Position numbers and translations under genes: made by a program
NCBI RefSeq assembly: GCF_014641695.1
Contig: NZ_BMIF01000002.1
Location: 186,001-250,000, forward strand
Reading direction: 5' to 3'
Source: Nitratireductor aestuarii
GTDB taxonomy: Bacteria > Pseudomonadota > Alphaproteobacteria > Rhizobiales > Rhizobiaceae
Length of the DNA: 64,000 nt
Shown: positions 1-8,512 of the stretch, one piece after another
Layout of the letters: every line of letters begins with the position of its first letter
How positions within the stretch are numbered: position 1 is the first letter of the stretch
The notes under the pieces: model-generated
Seen by the model: the letters and a program-made list of their open reading frames with translations, nothing else
Databases searched by the model: none
What the model was told of the DNA's origin: nothing

Positions 1-1
1 C

Positions 2-955
2 GATATCCGCGCCGTGGGTCCGGGCGTGTGGAACGGCTGGAAGGGCCAGCTGCTGCGCACGCTCTATCAGGAAACCGAACTGCTGCTTACCGGTGGCTTC
101 CCTGAAGCCTCGCGCAACGCCCGCGCGGACGCTGCGCGTGCCGAGCTCGCCGCAGCCCTCAAGGCGAAGGACTGGACGAGCGAGGAGATCGACCAGTACC
201 TGAAGCTGCACTATAGCGCGTACCTGATTGTCACCGAGCTGGAAGATCAGGTCCGCCATGCGGAGTTCATCCGCACTGCGGATCGTGAGGGCAAGAAGCT
301 CGCTACCATGGTTCGCCCGCAACAGTTCGAGGGTGTAACGGAGATCTCGGTGCTGGCGCCCGATCATCCGCGCCTCCTCTCGGTCATCGCGGGCGCATGC
401 GCGGTGGCCGGTGCGAACATCGTCGACGCGCAGATCTTCACCACGTCGGACGGCCGAGCCTTCGACACGATCCTGATCAGTCGCGAGTTCGAAATGGACG
501 AGGATGAGCGCCGTCGTGCACAGCGCGTCAGCAAGCTGATCGAGGATGTGCTGGCTGGGCGCGAATACCTGTCAAACGTCATCGAGAAGCGGACGAAGCC
601 GCGTCGCGGAACGAAGGCGTTCAAGATCGAACCGCGGGCTGAGATCCGCAATGCGCTTTCGCACCGCTTCTCGGTCATCGAGATCGAGTGCCTCGACCGT
701 CCGGGTCTTCTGTCGGAAGTCACCGGGGCGATTTCAGACCTGTCGCTCGACATCGCGTCCGCGCACATCACCACGTTCGGCGAGAAGGTCATCGATACGT
801 TCTACGTGACGGACCTGACCGGCCATAAGCTTGAAAGCCAGGACAGGCTGGAAAGCATTGCCAAGGAACTTCTCCAGGTGCTGCAGCACGGACGCAAGGC
901 GCCAGGCTCCAGGGCGAAAGCCAAAGCGCCGGCGCAGAAGTCGGAAACAGTCTAG
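2..955 (+). CDS. glnD: Bifunctional uridylyltransferase/uridylyl-removing enzyme GlnD, C-terminal part
   Basis: The 5' end lies outside the window; the frame is open from base 2. GlnD uridylylates and deuridylylates PII proteins (GlnB/GlnK) in response to glutamine, and so controls nitrogen assimilation. The visible part opens with the [13 protein letters not shown] region, followed by two ACT domains that sense glutamine. The first ACT begins near [14 protein letters not shown] and the second near [14 protein letters not shown]; a Lys/Ala-rich tail follows. The catalytic nucleotidyltransferase and HD domains are upstream of the window. murJ follows on the same strand after about 110 bases. 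The fragment is intact to its stop codon. Family assignment is secure from the paired ACT domains and their order. Confidence 0.95.
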   Translation, partial: DIRAVGPGVWNGWKGQLLRTLYQETELLLTGGFPEASRNARADAARAELAAALKAKDWTSEEIDQYLKLHYSAYLIVTELEDQVRHAEFIRTADREGKKLATMVRPQQFEGVTEISVLAPDHPRLLSVIAGACAVAGANIVDAQIFTTSDGRAFDTILISREFEMDEDERRRAQRVSKLIEDVLAGREYLSNVIEKRTKPRRGTKAFKIEPRAEIRNALSHRFSVIEIECLDRPGLLSEVTGAISDLSLDIASAHITTFGEKVIDTFYVTDLTGHKLESQDRLESIAKELLQVLQHGRKAPGSRAKAKAPAQKSETV

Positions 956-1068
956 TGCCACTGCCTTAGTTCCGTCCGTACCCGCCGTGATTATCGATTG
1001 TTCAGTAAGCCACGCCGCACAGGGAAGAGAATGAAAAGAAGCAGCATCCATTGCGGAGCCTTCAACGC

Positions 1069-2631
1069 ATGAGCCTGATTGGTAAGTTTGCCAGTGTTGG
1101 CGGCGCCACCATGGTGAGCCGCGGGCTTGGTTTCGTCCGCGAAGCGATGATAGCCAGCGCAATGGGCGCCGGCCCAGTAACGGACGCCTTCTACGCGGCT
1201 TTCCGTTTCCCCAACCTGTTCAGGCGTGTCTTTGCCGAAGGGGCCTTCAACACCGCCTTCGTTCCGCTCTTCGCCAAGGAAATGGAAGGAGGCGGCCAGG
1301 AGGCTGCACGCGAATTTGCGGAAGCCGTTCTCTCTGTGCTGCTGGTGACCTTGATCGGGTTCTCAGCGCTGGCGATGATCTTCATGCCGTTCCTGGTCCG
1401 CACCATCGTGGCGCCGGGCTTTATCAGTTCGCCCGAGAAGTTCGAACTGACCGTTCTGATGACCCGGATCATGTTCCCCTATCTCGCCTGCATGTCGCTT
1501 ATGGCGATGATGGCGGGCATCATGAATTCGATGCGGCAGTTTTTCCTGCCGGCTTTTGTCACCACTCTTCTTAGCGTCTTCCTGATCGCAGCCCTTGCTT
1601 TCGGTATGGTAACCGGAATGAACAACCGCGCGATCGGTGTCTGGCAGGCATGGGCCGTCTGCTTCTCAGGTGTGTTCCAGTTCGGCGTTCTGGCGGTAGC
1701 CGTGCGCAGGATGGGGTTCAAGCTGCGGTGGCGTTTTCCTCGGCTAACCTCCAAAGTAAAGCGGATGCTGGTGCTCATGGTCCCGGCCCTGATCACCGGT
1801 GGTGTCACGCAGATCAATCTCCTCGTCGGGCAGAGCATCGCCTCGTTGCAGGAGAGCGCGATCTCGTTCCTCAATTTCGCTGACCGCATCAATCAGCTGC
1901 CGCTCGGCGTCATAGGCGTTGCCGTGGGCGTGGTGCTGCTGCCGGAGCTTTCACGGTCGCTGAAGGCCGGCAATTTCGATGATGCACAACACCTGCAAAA
2001 TCGTTCGCTGGAATTTTCGCTGCTGATGACCTTGCCGGCCACGGTCGGCATGATCGTACTGCCCGGACCAATCGTGAGCCTGCTGTACGAGCGTGGTGAG
2101 TTTACGGCGCTCGATACGGGGCCGACGGCGGCCGCGCTTGCGGCGTTCTCCTATGGCCTGCCGGCCTACGTTCTGCTGAAGGTGTTCCAGCCGGGCTTCT
2201 TCGCACGCGAGGACATGCGCACGCCGATGTGGTTCTCGATGATTTCGGTGGCCGTGAACATAGCACTTAGCATCATCATGTTCCCGTTCCTCGGCCACAT
2301 AGCAATTGCTCTGGCGACCTCGATATCCGCGTGGGTCAACGTTGTACTGCTGGCGGCAACGCTCTGGAAGCGGAATCATTTCCGGCCGTCACCGACAACG
2401 ATGCGTCGCTGCCTGATGATAGTGGTGTCGAGCGTGGTTATGGGCGTGTTCGCCTGGTGGCTGGGAGAGATGCTCATTGCCCCCATGAGCAACACCGGTC
2501 TTATCATGAAGACGGTCGGCATCCTGGTCACCATCGGGCTATCAGCCTTGGTCTACATGGTGGCAGTTGTGCTGACAGACGGCGTCGACCGACAAGAAAT
2601 CAAGCGGACACTGCGCCGTCGCAGGGCTTGA
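1069..2631 (+). CDS. murJ: Lipid II flippase MurJ (MviN)
   Basis: Integral membrane protein of the MOP superfamily that flips lipid II across the inner membrane for peptidoglycan synthesis. The sequence is hydrophobic throughout, about 520 residues, as expected for a 14-helix MurJ. It carries the family N-terminus ([18 protein letters not shown]) and the conserved [23 protein letters not shown] segment, here spread over roughly residues 40-62. I chose the ATG at 1069 rather than the in-frame TTG at 1051: a GGAG element lies about 11 bases upstream of it and family members start with this MSL sequence. It lies between glnD and trpS on the same strand. Confidence 0.95.
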   Translation: MSLIGKFASVGGATMVSRGLGFVREAMIASAMGAGPVTDAFYAAFRFPNLFRRVFAEGAFNTAFVPLFAKEMEGGGQEAAREFAEAVLSVLLVTLIGFSALAMIFMPFLVRTIVAPGFISSPEKFELTVLMTRIMFPYLACMSLMAMMAGIMNSMRQFFLPAFVTTLLSVFLIAALAFGMVTGMNNRAIGVWQAWAVCFSGVFQFGVLAVAVRRMGFKLRWRFPRLTSKVKRMLVLMVPALITGGVTQINLLVGQSIASLQESAISFLNFADRINQLPLGVIGVAVGVVLLPELSRSLKAGNFDDAQHLQNRSLEFSLLMTLPATVGMIVLPGPIVSLLYERGEFTALDTGPTAAALAAFSYGLPAYVLLKVFQPGFFAREDMRTPMWFSMISVAVNIALSIIMFPFLGHIAIALATSISAWVNVVLLAATLWKRNHFRPSPTTMRRCLMIVVSSVVMGVFAWWLGEMLIAPMSNTGLIMKTVGILVTIGLSALVYMVAVVLTDGVDRQEIKRTLRRRRA

Positions 2632-2722
2632 TCGCGAGCCCCGGCTCGTACATAAGCCCACCGACAGCGCAGAGGCGCACAATTCAAGGAAGATCCGCGG
2701 AAGGATCCATCAGGAGCAGCGC

Positions 2723-3790
2723 ATGAGTGAGTTCAAGCAGCTCGTATTTTCGGGAGTGCAGCCTACGGGCAACCTGCATCTGGGAAACTATCTCGGAGCC
2801 CTGCAGAAGTTCGTTGCGCTTCAAGACGTCCATGAGTGCATCTATTGCGTGGTCGATCTTCATTCGCTGACGGCAACGCTGGTGCATGAGGACCTGGCGA
2901 CCCAGACCCGCGGCATCGCGGCCGCCTACCTGGCTTCGGGGCTCGATCCGAAGAAGAGCATCATCTTCAACCAGAGCCGCGTTCCCCAGCACGCGGAGCT
3001 CGCGTGGATCTTCAACTGCGTGGCGCGCATCGGCTGGATGAACCGCATGACGCAGTTCAAGGACAAGGCCGGCAAGGATCGCGAGAACGCATCCCTCGGA
3101 CTGCTCGCGTATCCGAGCCTGATGGCAGCCGACATCCTGCTCTATCGCGCAACCCATGTGCCGGTCGGCGATGATCAGAAGCAGCATCTGGAGCTGACCC
3201 GCGACATCGCGCAGAAGTTCAACAACGACTTCTCGGCGAAGATTGCGGAGCTCGGCATCGGCGTGGATATGCAGGTGGGCGACGAAAAGGTGAGCGGCTT
3301 CTTCCCGATGGCCGAGCCGCTGATCGATGGACCGGCGACCCGCGTGATGAGCTTGCGCGACGGCACCAAGAAGATGTCGAAGTCTGATCCGTCGGACCTC
3401 TCGCGCATCAACCTGTCGGACGATGCCGACACGATCGCGAAGAAGATCCGGAAGGCCAAGACCGATCCGCTGCCACTGCCGGACAATGCCGACGAGCTGA
3501 AGGATCGGCCCGAGGCCCAGAACCTCGTCGGCATCTATGCAGCCCTTTCCGGCCAGACGAGCGCGGACATTCTGAAGGAGTTCGGCGGCCGCCAGTTCTC
3601 TGACTTCAAGCCTGTGCTGGCGGATCTTGCTGTTACAAAGCTTGGCCCGATCAATGGTGAGATGCGCCGCATTTCCGCTGATCCGGCCTACGTGGACAGC
3701 GTGCTGCGCGACGGTGGCGAGAGGGCAGGGGCGAAGGCCGAAGAGACCATGAAGATGGTTCACGAGATCGTGGGTCTTCTCAATAATTAG
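2723..3790 (+). CDS. trpS: Tryptophan--tRNA ligase
   Basis: Class I aminoacyl-tRNA synthetase that charges tRNA-Trp in the cytoplasm. The HIGH-type signature appears as GNLHLGNY near residues 13-20 and the KMSKS loop as [10 protein letters not shown] near residues 216-225. The length of 355 residues is somewhat above the compact bacterial TrpS (about 330), as is common in rhizobial members. The start at 2723 has an AGGAGC ribosome-binding site 6 bases upstream. It follows murJ by about 90 bases on the same strand. No T-box or attenuator-like leader is visible. Confidence 0.97.
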   Translation: MSEFKQLVFSGVQPTGNLHLGNYLGALQKFVALQDVHECIYCVVDLHSLTATLVHEDLATQTRGIAAAYLASGLDPKKSIIFNQSRVPQHAELAWIFNCVARIGWMNRMTQFKDKAGKDRENASLGLLAYPSLMAADILLYRATHVPVGDDQKQHLELTRDIAQKFNNDFSAKIAELGIGVDMQVGDEKVSGFFPMAEPLIDGPATRVMSLRDGTKKMSKSDPSDLSRINLSDDADTIAKKIRKAKTDPLPLPDNADELKDRPEAQNLVGIYAALSGQTSADILKEFGGRQFSDFKPVLADLAVTKLGPINGEMRRISADPAYVDSVLRDGGERAGAKAEETMKMVHEIVGLLNN

Positions 3791-3880
3791 CGGTAGCGTT
3801 TCAAAGCCGCTTGCGCGCTGGCCTGCCCGGGTGGCAGATTAGCGCCGGCGGCCAGACCGCGCCCACAAGGAAGAAACGGC

Positions 3881-4372
3881 ATGGTGTCCAAGCGTCTCAG
3901 TCGCGAAGCAGGCCACAAACGCAAGTTTCTGGCGATCGTGGACAATACGCCAGAATGTGAGCGCGCCATCAGCTATGCGGCGCGACGGGCCTACTCGACC
4001 AACGGGTCACTCGTGCTTCTCTACACGATCGAGCCCGGCGACTTCCAGCATTGGCTCGGCGTTGAGCAGATCATGCGCGAGGAGCAACTGGCGGCGGGGC
4101 AGGCAGCACTCGATGCGCAGGCAACCCGCATCCGCGGCAGCATCGGGATCGAACCAGAACTCGTGTTGCGCGAAGGCAAGAAGGTCGATGAGATCCTGTC
4201 CGTGATCGAAGAGGATCAGGACATCGCCATTCTGGTGTTGGCGGCAGGCAATTCCAAGGAAGGACCCGGACCGCTCGTTTCCTCGATCACTGGCAAGTCG
4301 GCGACCTTCCCGATCCCGGTGACTGTCGTTCCGAACGGCCTCAGCGATGAGGAAATTGAGAGCCTCGCCTGA
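3881..4372 (+). CDS. Universal stress protein, UspA family
   Basis: A 163-residue single-domain Usp-type protein of the adenine-nucleotide alpha-hydrolase-like fold. It opens with a beta strand (KRKFLAIVDNTPECERAI) near residues 12-30, and the C-terminal part has ILVLAAG and later FPIPVTVVPNG, typical of Usp ends. The usual ATP-binding G-2X-G-9X-G motif is only loosely matched (AAGNSKEGPGPLVSSITGKSA), so nucleotide binding is possible but not assured. It lies between trpS and the NifU-type gene on the same strand. A weak GAGGCG/CGCCTC hairpin without a U-tract follows it at 4395-4421. The physiological role cannot be deduced from sequence. Confidence 0.85.
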   Translation: MVSKRLSREAGHKRKFLAIVDNTPECERAISYAARRAYSTNGSLVLLYTIEPGDFQHWLGVEQIMREEQLAAGQAALDAQATRIRGSIGIEPELVLREGKKVDEILSVIEEDQDIAILVLAAGNSKEGPGPLVSSITGKSATFPIPVTVVPNGLSDEEIESLA

Positions 4373-4432
4373 TCGGCGGAGATGATAGCGAATTGAGGCG
4401 GAGGGCTTGATGCCACGCCTCTTCGTGTCTAT

Positions 4433-4449
4433 TTTAGAATTATTCAAAA
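4433..4449 (+). promoter_or_regulatory. Candidate Irr/ICE-type iron box before the NifU-family gene
   Basis: The 17-base sequence TTTAGAATTATTCAAAA is an imperfect palindrome (TTTAGAA, 3-base spacer, TTCAAAA). It matches the iron-control element reported for the rhizobial regulator Irr (TTTAGAA-N3-TTCTAAA, recalled from the literature) at 13 of 14 arm positions. It ends 16 bases before the chosen ATG at 4466 and just before the ribosome-binding site, a position suited to repression. Fe-S assembly genes are plausible Irr targets. Binding is inferred only. Confidence 0.5.
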
Positions 4450-4465
4450 CTTGCGGAGCACTTTG

Positions 4466-5035
4466 ATGTTCATCCAGACTGAAGCTACTCCTAACCCTGC
4501 TACCTTGAAGTTCCTGCCGGGTAAGGTGGTGCTTGAACAAGGCACGGCTGATTTCCGGGATGCGGACAGCGCCCGCCAAGCCTCGCCGCTGGCCGGCCGG
4601 CTGTTCGATATTCCCGGCGTCATCGGCGTTTTCTTCGGCTTTGACTTCATCACCGTCACCAAGAATGATGGCGACTGGCAGCATCTGAAGCCGGCGATCC
4701 TCGGCACGATCATGGAGCATTTCATGTCGTCGCAGCCGGTCATGGCGACGCCTGACCAGGGCCTGGACCGCGATTTCGATGGCGAGTTCTATGACAAGGC
4801 CGATGAGGAAATCGTCGCGACCATCAAGGAGCTCCTTGAGACGCGCGTGCGTCCTGCGGTTGCGCAGGATGGCGGCGACATCACATTCCGTGGCTACGAG
4901 AAGGGCACCGTCTATCTCAACATGAAGGGCGCCTGCGCCGGTTGCCCGTCATCGACCGCGACGCTGAAGCACGGCATCCAGAACCTGCTCCATCACTTCA
5001 TTCCCGAAGTGCAGCACGTCGAGCAGAGCATCTGA
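4466..5035 (+). CDS. NifU-family Fe-S cluster scaffold/carrier (Nfu type)
   Basis: A 189-residue protein with the two-domain rhizobial Nfu layout. The N-terminal Nfu_N domain begins MFIQTEATPNPATLKFLPG. The C-terminal NifU domain carries the cluster-binding CxxC as CAGCPSS near residues 160-166. It is predicted to assemble or deliver [4Fe-4S] clusters to apoproteins. The ATG at 4466 was chosen over an in-frame TTG at 4451 because it gives the conserved N-terminus and has GCGGAG 7 bases upstream. A strong bidirectional terminator follows at 5061-5087. An Irr/ICE-like palindrome overlaps its upstream region. Confidence 0.92.
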   Translation: MFIQTEATPNPATLKFLPGKVVLEQGTADFRDADSARQASPLAGRLFDIPGVIGVFFGFDFITVTKNDGDWQHLKPAILGTIMEHFMSSQPVMATPDQGLDRDFDGEFYDKADEEIVATIKELLETRVRPAVAQDGGDITFRGYEKGTVYLNMKGACAGCPSSTATLKHGIQNLLHHFIPEVQHVEQSI

Positions 5036-5060
5036 TCCATTCAGTCACTTCGAGACAAAG

Positions 5061-5087
5061 AAAAACCGGGCGCAAGGCCCGGTTTTT
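5061..5087. terminator. Bidirectional rho-independent terminator
   Basis: An 11-bp perfect stem (AAAAACCGGGC, 5061-5071, with GCCCGGTTTTT, 5077-5087) encloses a 5-base loop. The A- and T-runs at its ends give a U-tract in either direction. It sits between the convergent NifU-type gene and the L,D-transpeptidase gene and can end both transcripts. Confidence 0.9.
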
Positions 5088-5118
5088 CGTTTCTGGGACA
5101 GGGAACTTGTGACCAGAC

Positions 5119-5739
5119 TTACTGAACGATGACCTTGGCGCCAACCTGAACGCGGTTGTAGAGGTCGATGATGTCCTGGTTCATCAGGCGGATGCAGCCT
5201 GAAGACATGGCCTTGCCGATGGAATTCCACTCAGGCGTGCCGTGCAGGCGATAGCCGGTGTCGCCACCCTTGTTGAAGAGATAGAGCGCACGGGCGCCAA
5301 GCGGATTGTTCAGACCGGGGGGCATGCCGCCCCGCCACTTGGCGAGTTCCGGCTGACGCTTGATCATTTCGGAGGGCGGGGTCCAGGTCGGCCACTCGCG
5401 CTTCAAGGCAACGCGCGCGGTACCGGACCATTCGAAGCCATCGCGGCCGACGCCGATGCCGTAGCGCATGGCCTTTCCGTTTTCCTGCACGAGGAAAAGG
5501 AATTTCTGCTTGGTATCGACGATGATTGTGCCAGGCTTCTCGGCTGTCTTGTAGGAGACGATCTGACGGCGGAACTGGCTCGGAACCTTCTCGACCGGGA
5601 TGCTGGGCAGGGTGTAGCCTGCGTCGGTGACAGCGCCGTATTGCGCCGTAAAGAAGCGCGACGGACCGTCCGTGCTACAGCCAGTGATCACGGCCGTCAG
5701 GCCGAGCAGCACGGCTAGATACAATGATCTGAAATTCAT
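5119..5739 (-). CDS. L,D-transpeptidase (YkuD domain) lipoprotein
   Basis: A 206-residue predicted periplasmic lipoprotein. The signal peptide MNFRSLYLAVLLGLTAVITGC ends in a lipobox cysteine at residue 21, split here as MNFRSLYLAVLL plus GLTAVITGC. The YkuD domain includes GTIIVDTKQKFLFLVQ near residue 70 and the catalytic motif HGTPEW...SSGCIRLMNQD near residues 168-190, with the active-site Cys in SSGCIR. Such enzymes form 3-3 peptidoglycan crosslinks or attach proteins to peptidoglycan. The latter is known in Rhizobiales for outer-membrane barrel proteins. It is monocistronic, facing the NifU-type gene tail to tail, with a sigma70-like promoter about 90 bases upstream. Family certain; exact reaction unresolved. 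Confidence 0.92.
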   Translation of the reverse strand: MNFRSLYLAVLLGLTAVITGCSTDGPSRFFTAQYGAVTDAGYTLPSIPVEKVPSQFRRQIVSYKTAEKPGTIIVDTKQKFLFLVQENGKAMRYGIGVGRDGFEWSGTARVALKREWPTWTPPSEMIKRQPELAKWRGGMPPGLNNPLGARALYLFNKGGDTGYRLHGTPEWNSIGKAMSSGCIRLMNQDIIDLYNRVQVGAKVIVQ

Positions 5740-5827
5740 TATGGATGCCCCAATAATCGAGCGCTGACCGATGTCGGCTCGTCTGCCCCATTTTTGACTG
5801 AATTGTTAAAATGAGTGTTAATCCGTT

Positions 5828-5855
5828 ACTATAATCAAGTAAAAATTCTGTCAGC
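5828..5855 (-). promoter_or_regulatory. Candidate sigma70 promoter for the L,D-transpeptidase gene
   Basis: On the reverse strand GCTGAC (-35; 5850-5855) is followed after 16 bases by TATAGT (-10; 5828-5833). This is close to the alphaproteobacterial housekeeping pattern. It lies about 90 bases upstream of the ATG at 5739. No experimental start is known. Confidence 0.45.
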
Positions 5856-5987
5856 CGCCTAATTATTTCGGCTGAGGCGGGCCGAAGAAGCGCATCAGAG
5901 GCTTTTTTCTCGCCTGTGCAGACGGGGCAGGCTTATAATCAGGCTTACCCTCGCGAGCGACTCGACCCCACAGGTACTTTCGAAAGC

Positions 5988-6485
5988 ATGGCAATCATCT
6001 CACCCCTGGTACGCAATCCATTGGCCGACGGACGGCAGTCTGAAAGGGCTCTCGTCATCAGGCGCGGCGTTCAGCGACTGTTGTTGCAGATGGGCGCTGT
6101 CGCACTGCCGGAGCTTTCGCTTGCGAGCGGACGCCGCGCGGACCTCGTGGCGCTGATGCCGAAGGGGGACATCTGGATCATCGAGATCAAGTCGTCGGTG
6201 GAGGATTTCAGGGTCGACCGGAAGTGGCCGGATTACCGGATGCACTCGGATCGCCTGTTTTTCGCATCGCATCCAGAAGTGCCGTCATCGATCTTTCCGG
6301 AGGACTGCGGCTTCATCCTGTCGGACGGTTATGGGGCGGAGATCATGCGTGATGCTCCGGAGCACCGGCTTGCACCGGCAACGCGCAAGGCCATGATGCT
6401 GCGCCTTGCGCGGGTTGGCGCAATGCGGCTCACAGCTGCAGAGCTCGCCGGTATCGACGTTCCGCTTGAGGATGACGAAGCCTAG
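5988..6485 (+). CDS. mmcB: MmcB family DNA repair protein
   Basis: A 165-residue protein matching the MmcB family, found in alphaproteobacteria and named for a role in mitomycin C resistance in Caulobacter. The core ELSLASGRRADLVAL followed by WIIEIKSSVEDFR is a PD-(D/E)xK-like nuclease arrangement, with D in RADLVAL and E-x-K in IEIKSS. I chose the ATG at 5988, which gives MAIISPLVRNPLADGRQ, the usual N-terminus. An in-frame GTG at 5916 would add 24 poorly conserved residues. It is divergent from the L,D-transpeptidase gene and convergent with actR. Nuclease activity is inferred from the fold. Confidence 0.85.
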   Translation: MAIISPLVRNPLADGRQSERALVIRRGVQRLLLQMGAVALPELSLASGRRADLVALMPKGDIWIIEIKSSVEDFRVDRKWPDYRMHSDRLFFASHPEVPSSIFPEDCGFILSDGYGAEIMRDAPEHRLAPATRKAMMLRLARVGAMRLTAAELAGIDVPLEDDEA

Positions 6486-6538
6486 TCAGCAAAAGGGCAG
6501 GTTGTGACCTGCCCTTGAAATCCAACAATCGTGAGAGA

Positions 6539-7108
6539 TTAGCGCGGGGCTCGCTTGGCGAGGATGCGCTGCAGTGTGCGGCGGTGCATGTTGAGCCGGC
6601 GTGCGGTCTCAGAAACGTTGCGGTCGCACATCTCGTAGACGCGCTGGATATGCTCCCAACGGACGCGGTCGGCCGACATCGGGTTTTCCGGCGGCTCGGC
6701 CTTGTCATCACGGTTGCGCATCAGCGCGTTGTAGATGTCGTCGGCATCGGCGGGCTTGGACAGGTAGTCGATGGCACCGAGCTTCACGGCGGTCACGGCC
6801 GTCGCGATGTTACCGTAGCCAGTGAGGATGATGGCGCGGGCATCTTCGCGCTTCTCGCGCAGGGCGGCGACGACGTCGAGGCCATTGCCGTCGCTGAGGC
6901 GCATGTCGATCACTGCGAAGGCCGGCGGCGCGGTGCGGATCTTGCTGATCGCTTCCTCAACGGTCTCGGCTGTATCAACCTGGAAACCCCGCCCTTCCAT
7001 GGCCCGAGCAAGACGGGCAAGAAACGGCCGATCATCTTCTACGAGGAGAAGACTACGATCACCATCGGGAAGGGAATTGTTCGGATCAACAGCCGTGTTC
7101 GTCATCAT
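6539..7108 (-). CDS. actR: Redox response regulator ActR (RegA/PrrA family)
   Basis: Cytoplasmic response regulator of 189 residues paired with the ActS kinase just upstream. The receiver domain has the acidic pair in LLVEDDRPF, the phosphoacceptor Asp in FAVIDMRLSDGNG (near residue 68), the Thr in AIILTGYG and the Lys in YLSKPADA. A proline-rich linker leads to a Fis-type helix-turn-helix ending NVSETARRLNMHRRTLQRIL. RegA-family regulators of this short form control respiration, carbon and nitrogen fixation and, in Sinorhizobium, acid tolerance. The kinase gene ends about 57 bases before this start, suggesting co-transcription. A second ATG three bases in (7105) is equally possible. Confidence 0.95.
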   Translation of the reverse strand: MMTNTAVDPNNSLPDGDRSLLLVEDDRPFLARLARAMEGRGFQVDTAETVEEAISKIRTAPPAFAVIDMRLSDGNGLDVVAALREKREDARAIILTGYGNIATAVTAVKLGAIDYLSKPADADDIYNALMRNRDDKAEPPENPMSADRVRWEHIQRVYEMCDRNVSETARRLNMHRRTLQRILAKRAPR

Positions 7109-7165
7109 TAACTCGCTTTCGTAAGCTGAATTTAGGAGGCTGGGAGCGGATTTTCCAGTGGTTCC

Positions 7166-8476
7166 TTATACTTGCGCGCCGTCTGTGGTCAAAAACCTTT
7201 CTCTTGGCCAACGGATCGTCACCTTGGCGCCCTTGCCCGCTACTCCGGCATTGGCAAAATCCAACGTTGCGCCGGAGCGTTCCAGCAAGGTTTTGGCGAT
7301 GAAGAGCCCCAGACCCAGGCCGCCGCCTGACGACGCACCAGCCTTCCGGCGGGAAACATAGGGCTCGCCAATGCGGTCGATCACTTCCATGGGGAAACCC
7401 GGACCATCGTCGAGGATCGTCAGGCGCACCGCCGTTTGATCCCAGCTCCAGCGGATTTCGACCGTGTCGCGCGCGAAATCGACTGCGTTCTCCACCAGAT
7501 TTCCAAGCCCGTAGAGCACGCCCGGGTTCCGTCGGCCGACTGGCTCCGGACCATCCGTCGTCTCCGGCTGCATGTCGATGGTTATACCAAAATTTCGGTG
7601 CGGCGCGGCAATTTCTTCGATGAGCGAGGTGAGCGGCAGCCTTCCGATGTGCAGTTCGCCTTCGGAGGAGAGGCTGGTCAGGCGCTTCAAGATTTCACGG
7701 CAGCGTTCGCTCTGTGAGCGGAGCAGAGTTACATCTTCGCGGAACCGGGGATCTTCGCCGAGCGTCTTTTCCATCTCGCGGGCGACGAGTGTGATGGTTG
7801 CGAGCGGCGTTCCAAGCTCGTGTGCAGCCGCTGCCGCCAGACCGTCGAGCGCGGAAATGTGCTGCTCGCGCTGGAGCACCAGTTCCGTTGCGGAGAGGGC
7901 ATCAGCCAGCATGTGCGCTTCTTCCGCCACCCGGTACGCGTAGACGGCGGTGAAGACCGTCGTTGAGACAATCGCGATGAGCATACCAAAGACATGGACC
8001 GTCGGGACGATGAGCTCGACACCCGGACGCCAGGGCAGGGGCAGGTGGAAGGCGGAAACAAGCGCTGCAACCACGATGACGAAGGCCCCGAGGATCACGG
8101 TCAGGCGAAGCGGCAGCGTGGTCGCGGAAATGACCACCGGAACGATCATCAGAACCGCGAAAGGATTGGTGATACCTCCTGTGAGGTAGAGCAGGCCTGC
8201 TAGCTGCGAGGCGTCGAGCATCAGCAGGACAAGCGCGGTTCTCGGCTGGAGCAGATGGACCGACGGATAGCGGAAGGTGAGGTAAAGGTTGAGCCAGGCC
8301 GAGGCGGCGATCAGCGCAAAGCAGGGGCCCACCGGAAGCGGAAAGCCGAGGCCAAAGAAGACGACGAGCACGGCAGCGCTTTGACCCACGATGGCGAGCC
8401 AACGCAGACGGATCAGCGTGTTCAGCCGCAGGCTGCGGTTGGAGCGGATGTGCGGCGTTCCAAGTTCTTCCATCAT
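7166..8476 (-). CDS. actS: Redox sensor histidine kinase ActS (RegB/PrrB family)
   Basis: A 436-residue inner-membrane kinase with about six N-terminal transmembrane helices over residues 25-185. The H-box is AAAAHELGTPLATI, and the ATPase domain has an N-box (GNLVENAVDFA), a G1-box (ILDDGPGFP) and a G2-box (GGGLGLGLFIAKT). The cysteine of RegB kinases that responds to redox state is present in SERCREILKRL, about 40 residues after the H-box His. It would autophosphorylate under low redox and pass phosphate to ActR, the next gene. It overlaps no neighbour; hrpB starts about 2.5 kb upstream on the same strand and ends 36 bases before this gene. Confidence 0.95.
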   Translation of the reverse strand: MMEELGTPHIRSNRSLRLNTLIRLRWLAIVGQSAAVLVVFFGLGFPLPVGPCFALIAASAWLNLYLTFRYPSVHLLQPRTALVLLMLDASQLAGLLYLTGGITNPFAVLMIVPVVISATTLPLRLTVILGAFVIVVAALVSAFHLPLPWRPGVELIVPTVHVFGMLIAIVSTTVFTAVYAYRVAEEAHMLADALSATELVLQREQHISALDGLAAAAAHELGTPLATITLVAREMEKTLGEDPRFREDVTLLRSQSERCREILKRLTSLSSEGELHIGRLPLTSLIEEIAAPHRNFGITIDMQPETTDGPEPVGRRNPGVLYGLGNLVENAVDFARDTVEIRWSWDQTAVRLTILDDGPGFPMEVIDRIGEPYVSRRKAGASSGGGLGLGLFIAKTLLERSGATLDFANAGVAGKGAKVTIRWPRERFLTTDGAQV

Positions 8477-8512
8477 AACCGATCGTCTTCCATTTGCAGG
8501 AACTGGTTCAGT

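Noticed and set aside
5806-5821. TTAA-N8-TTAA between the L,D-transpeptidase and mmcB genes as a CtrA site
   Set aside because: Spacer is 8 bases rather than 7 and no extended half-site is present.
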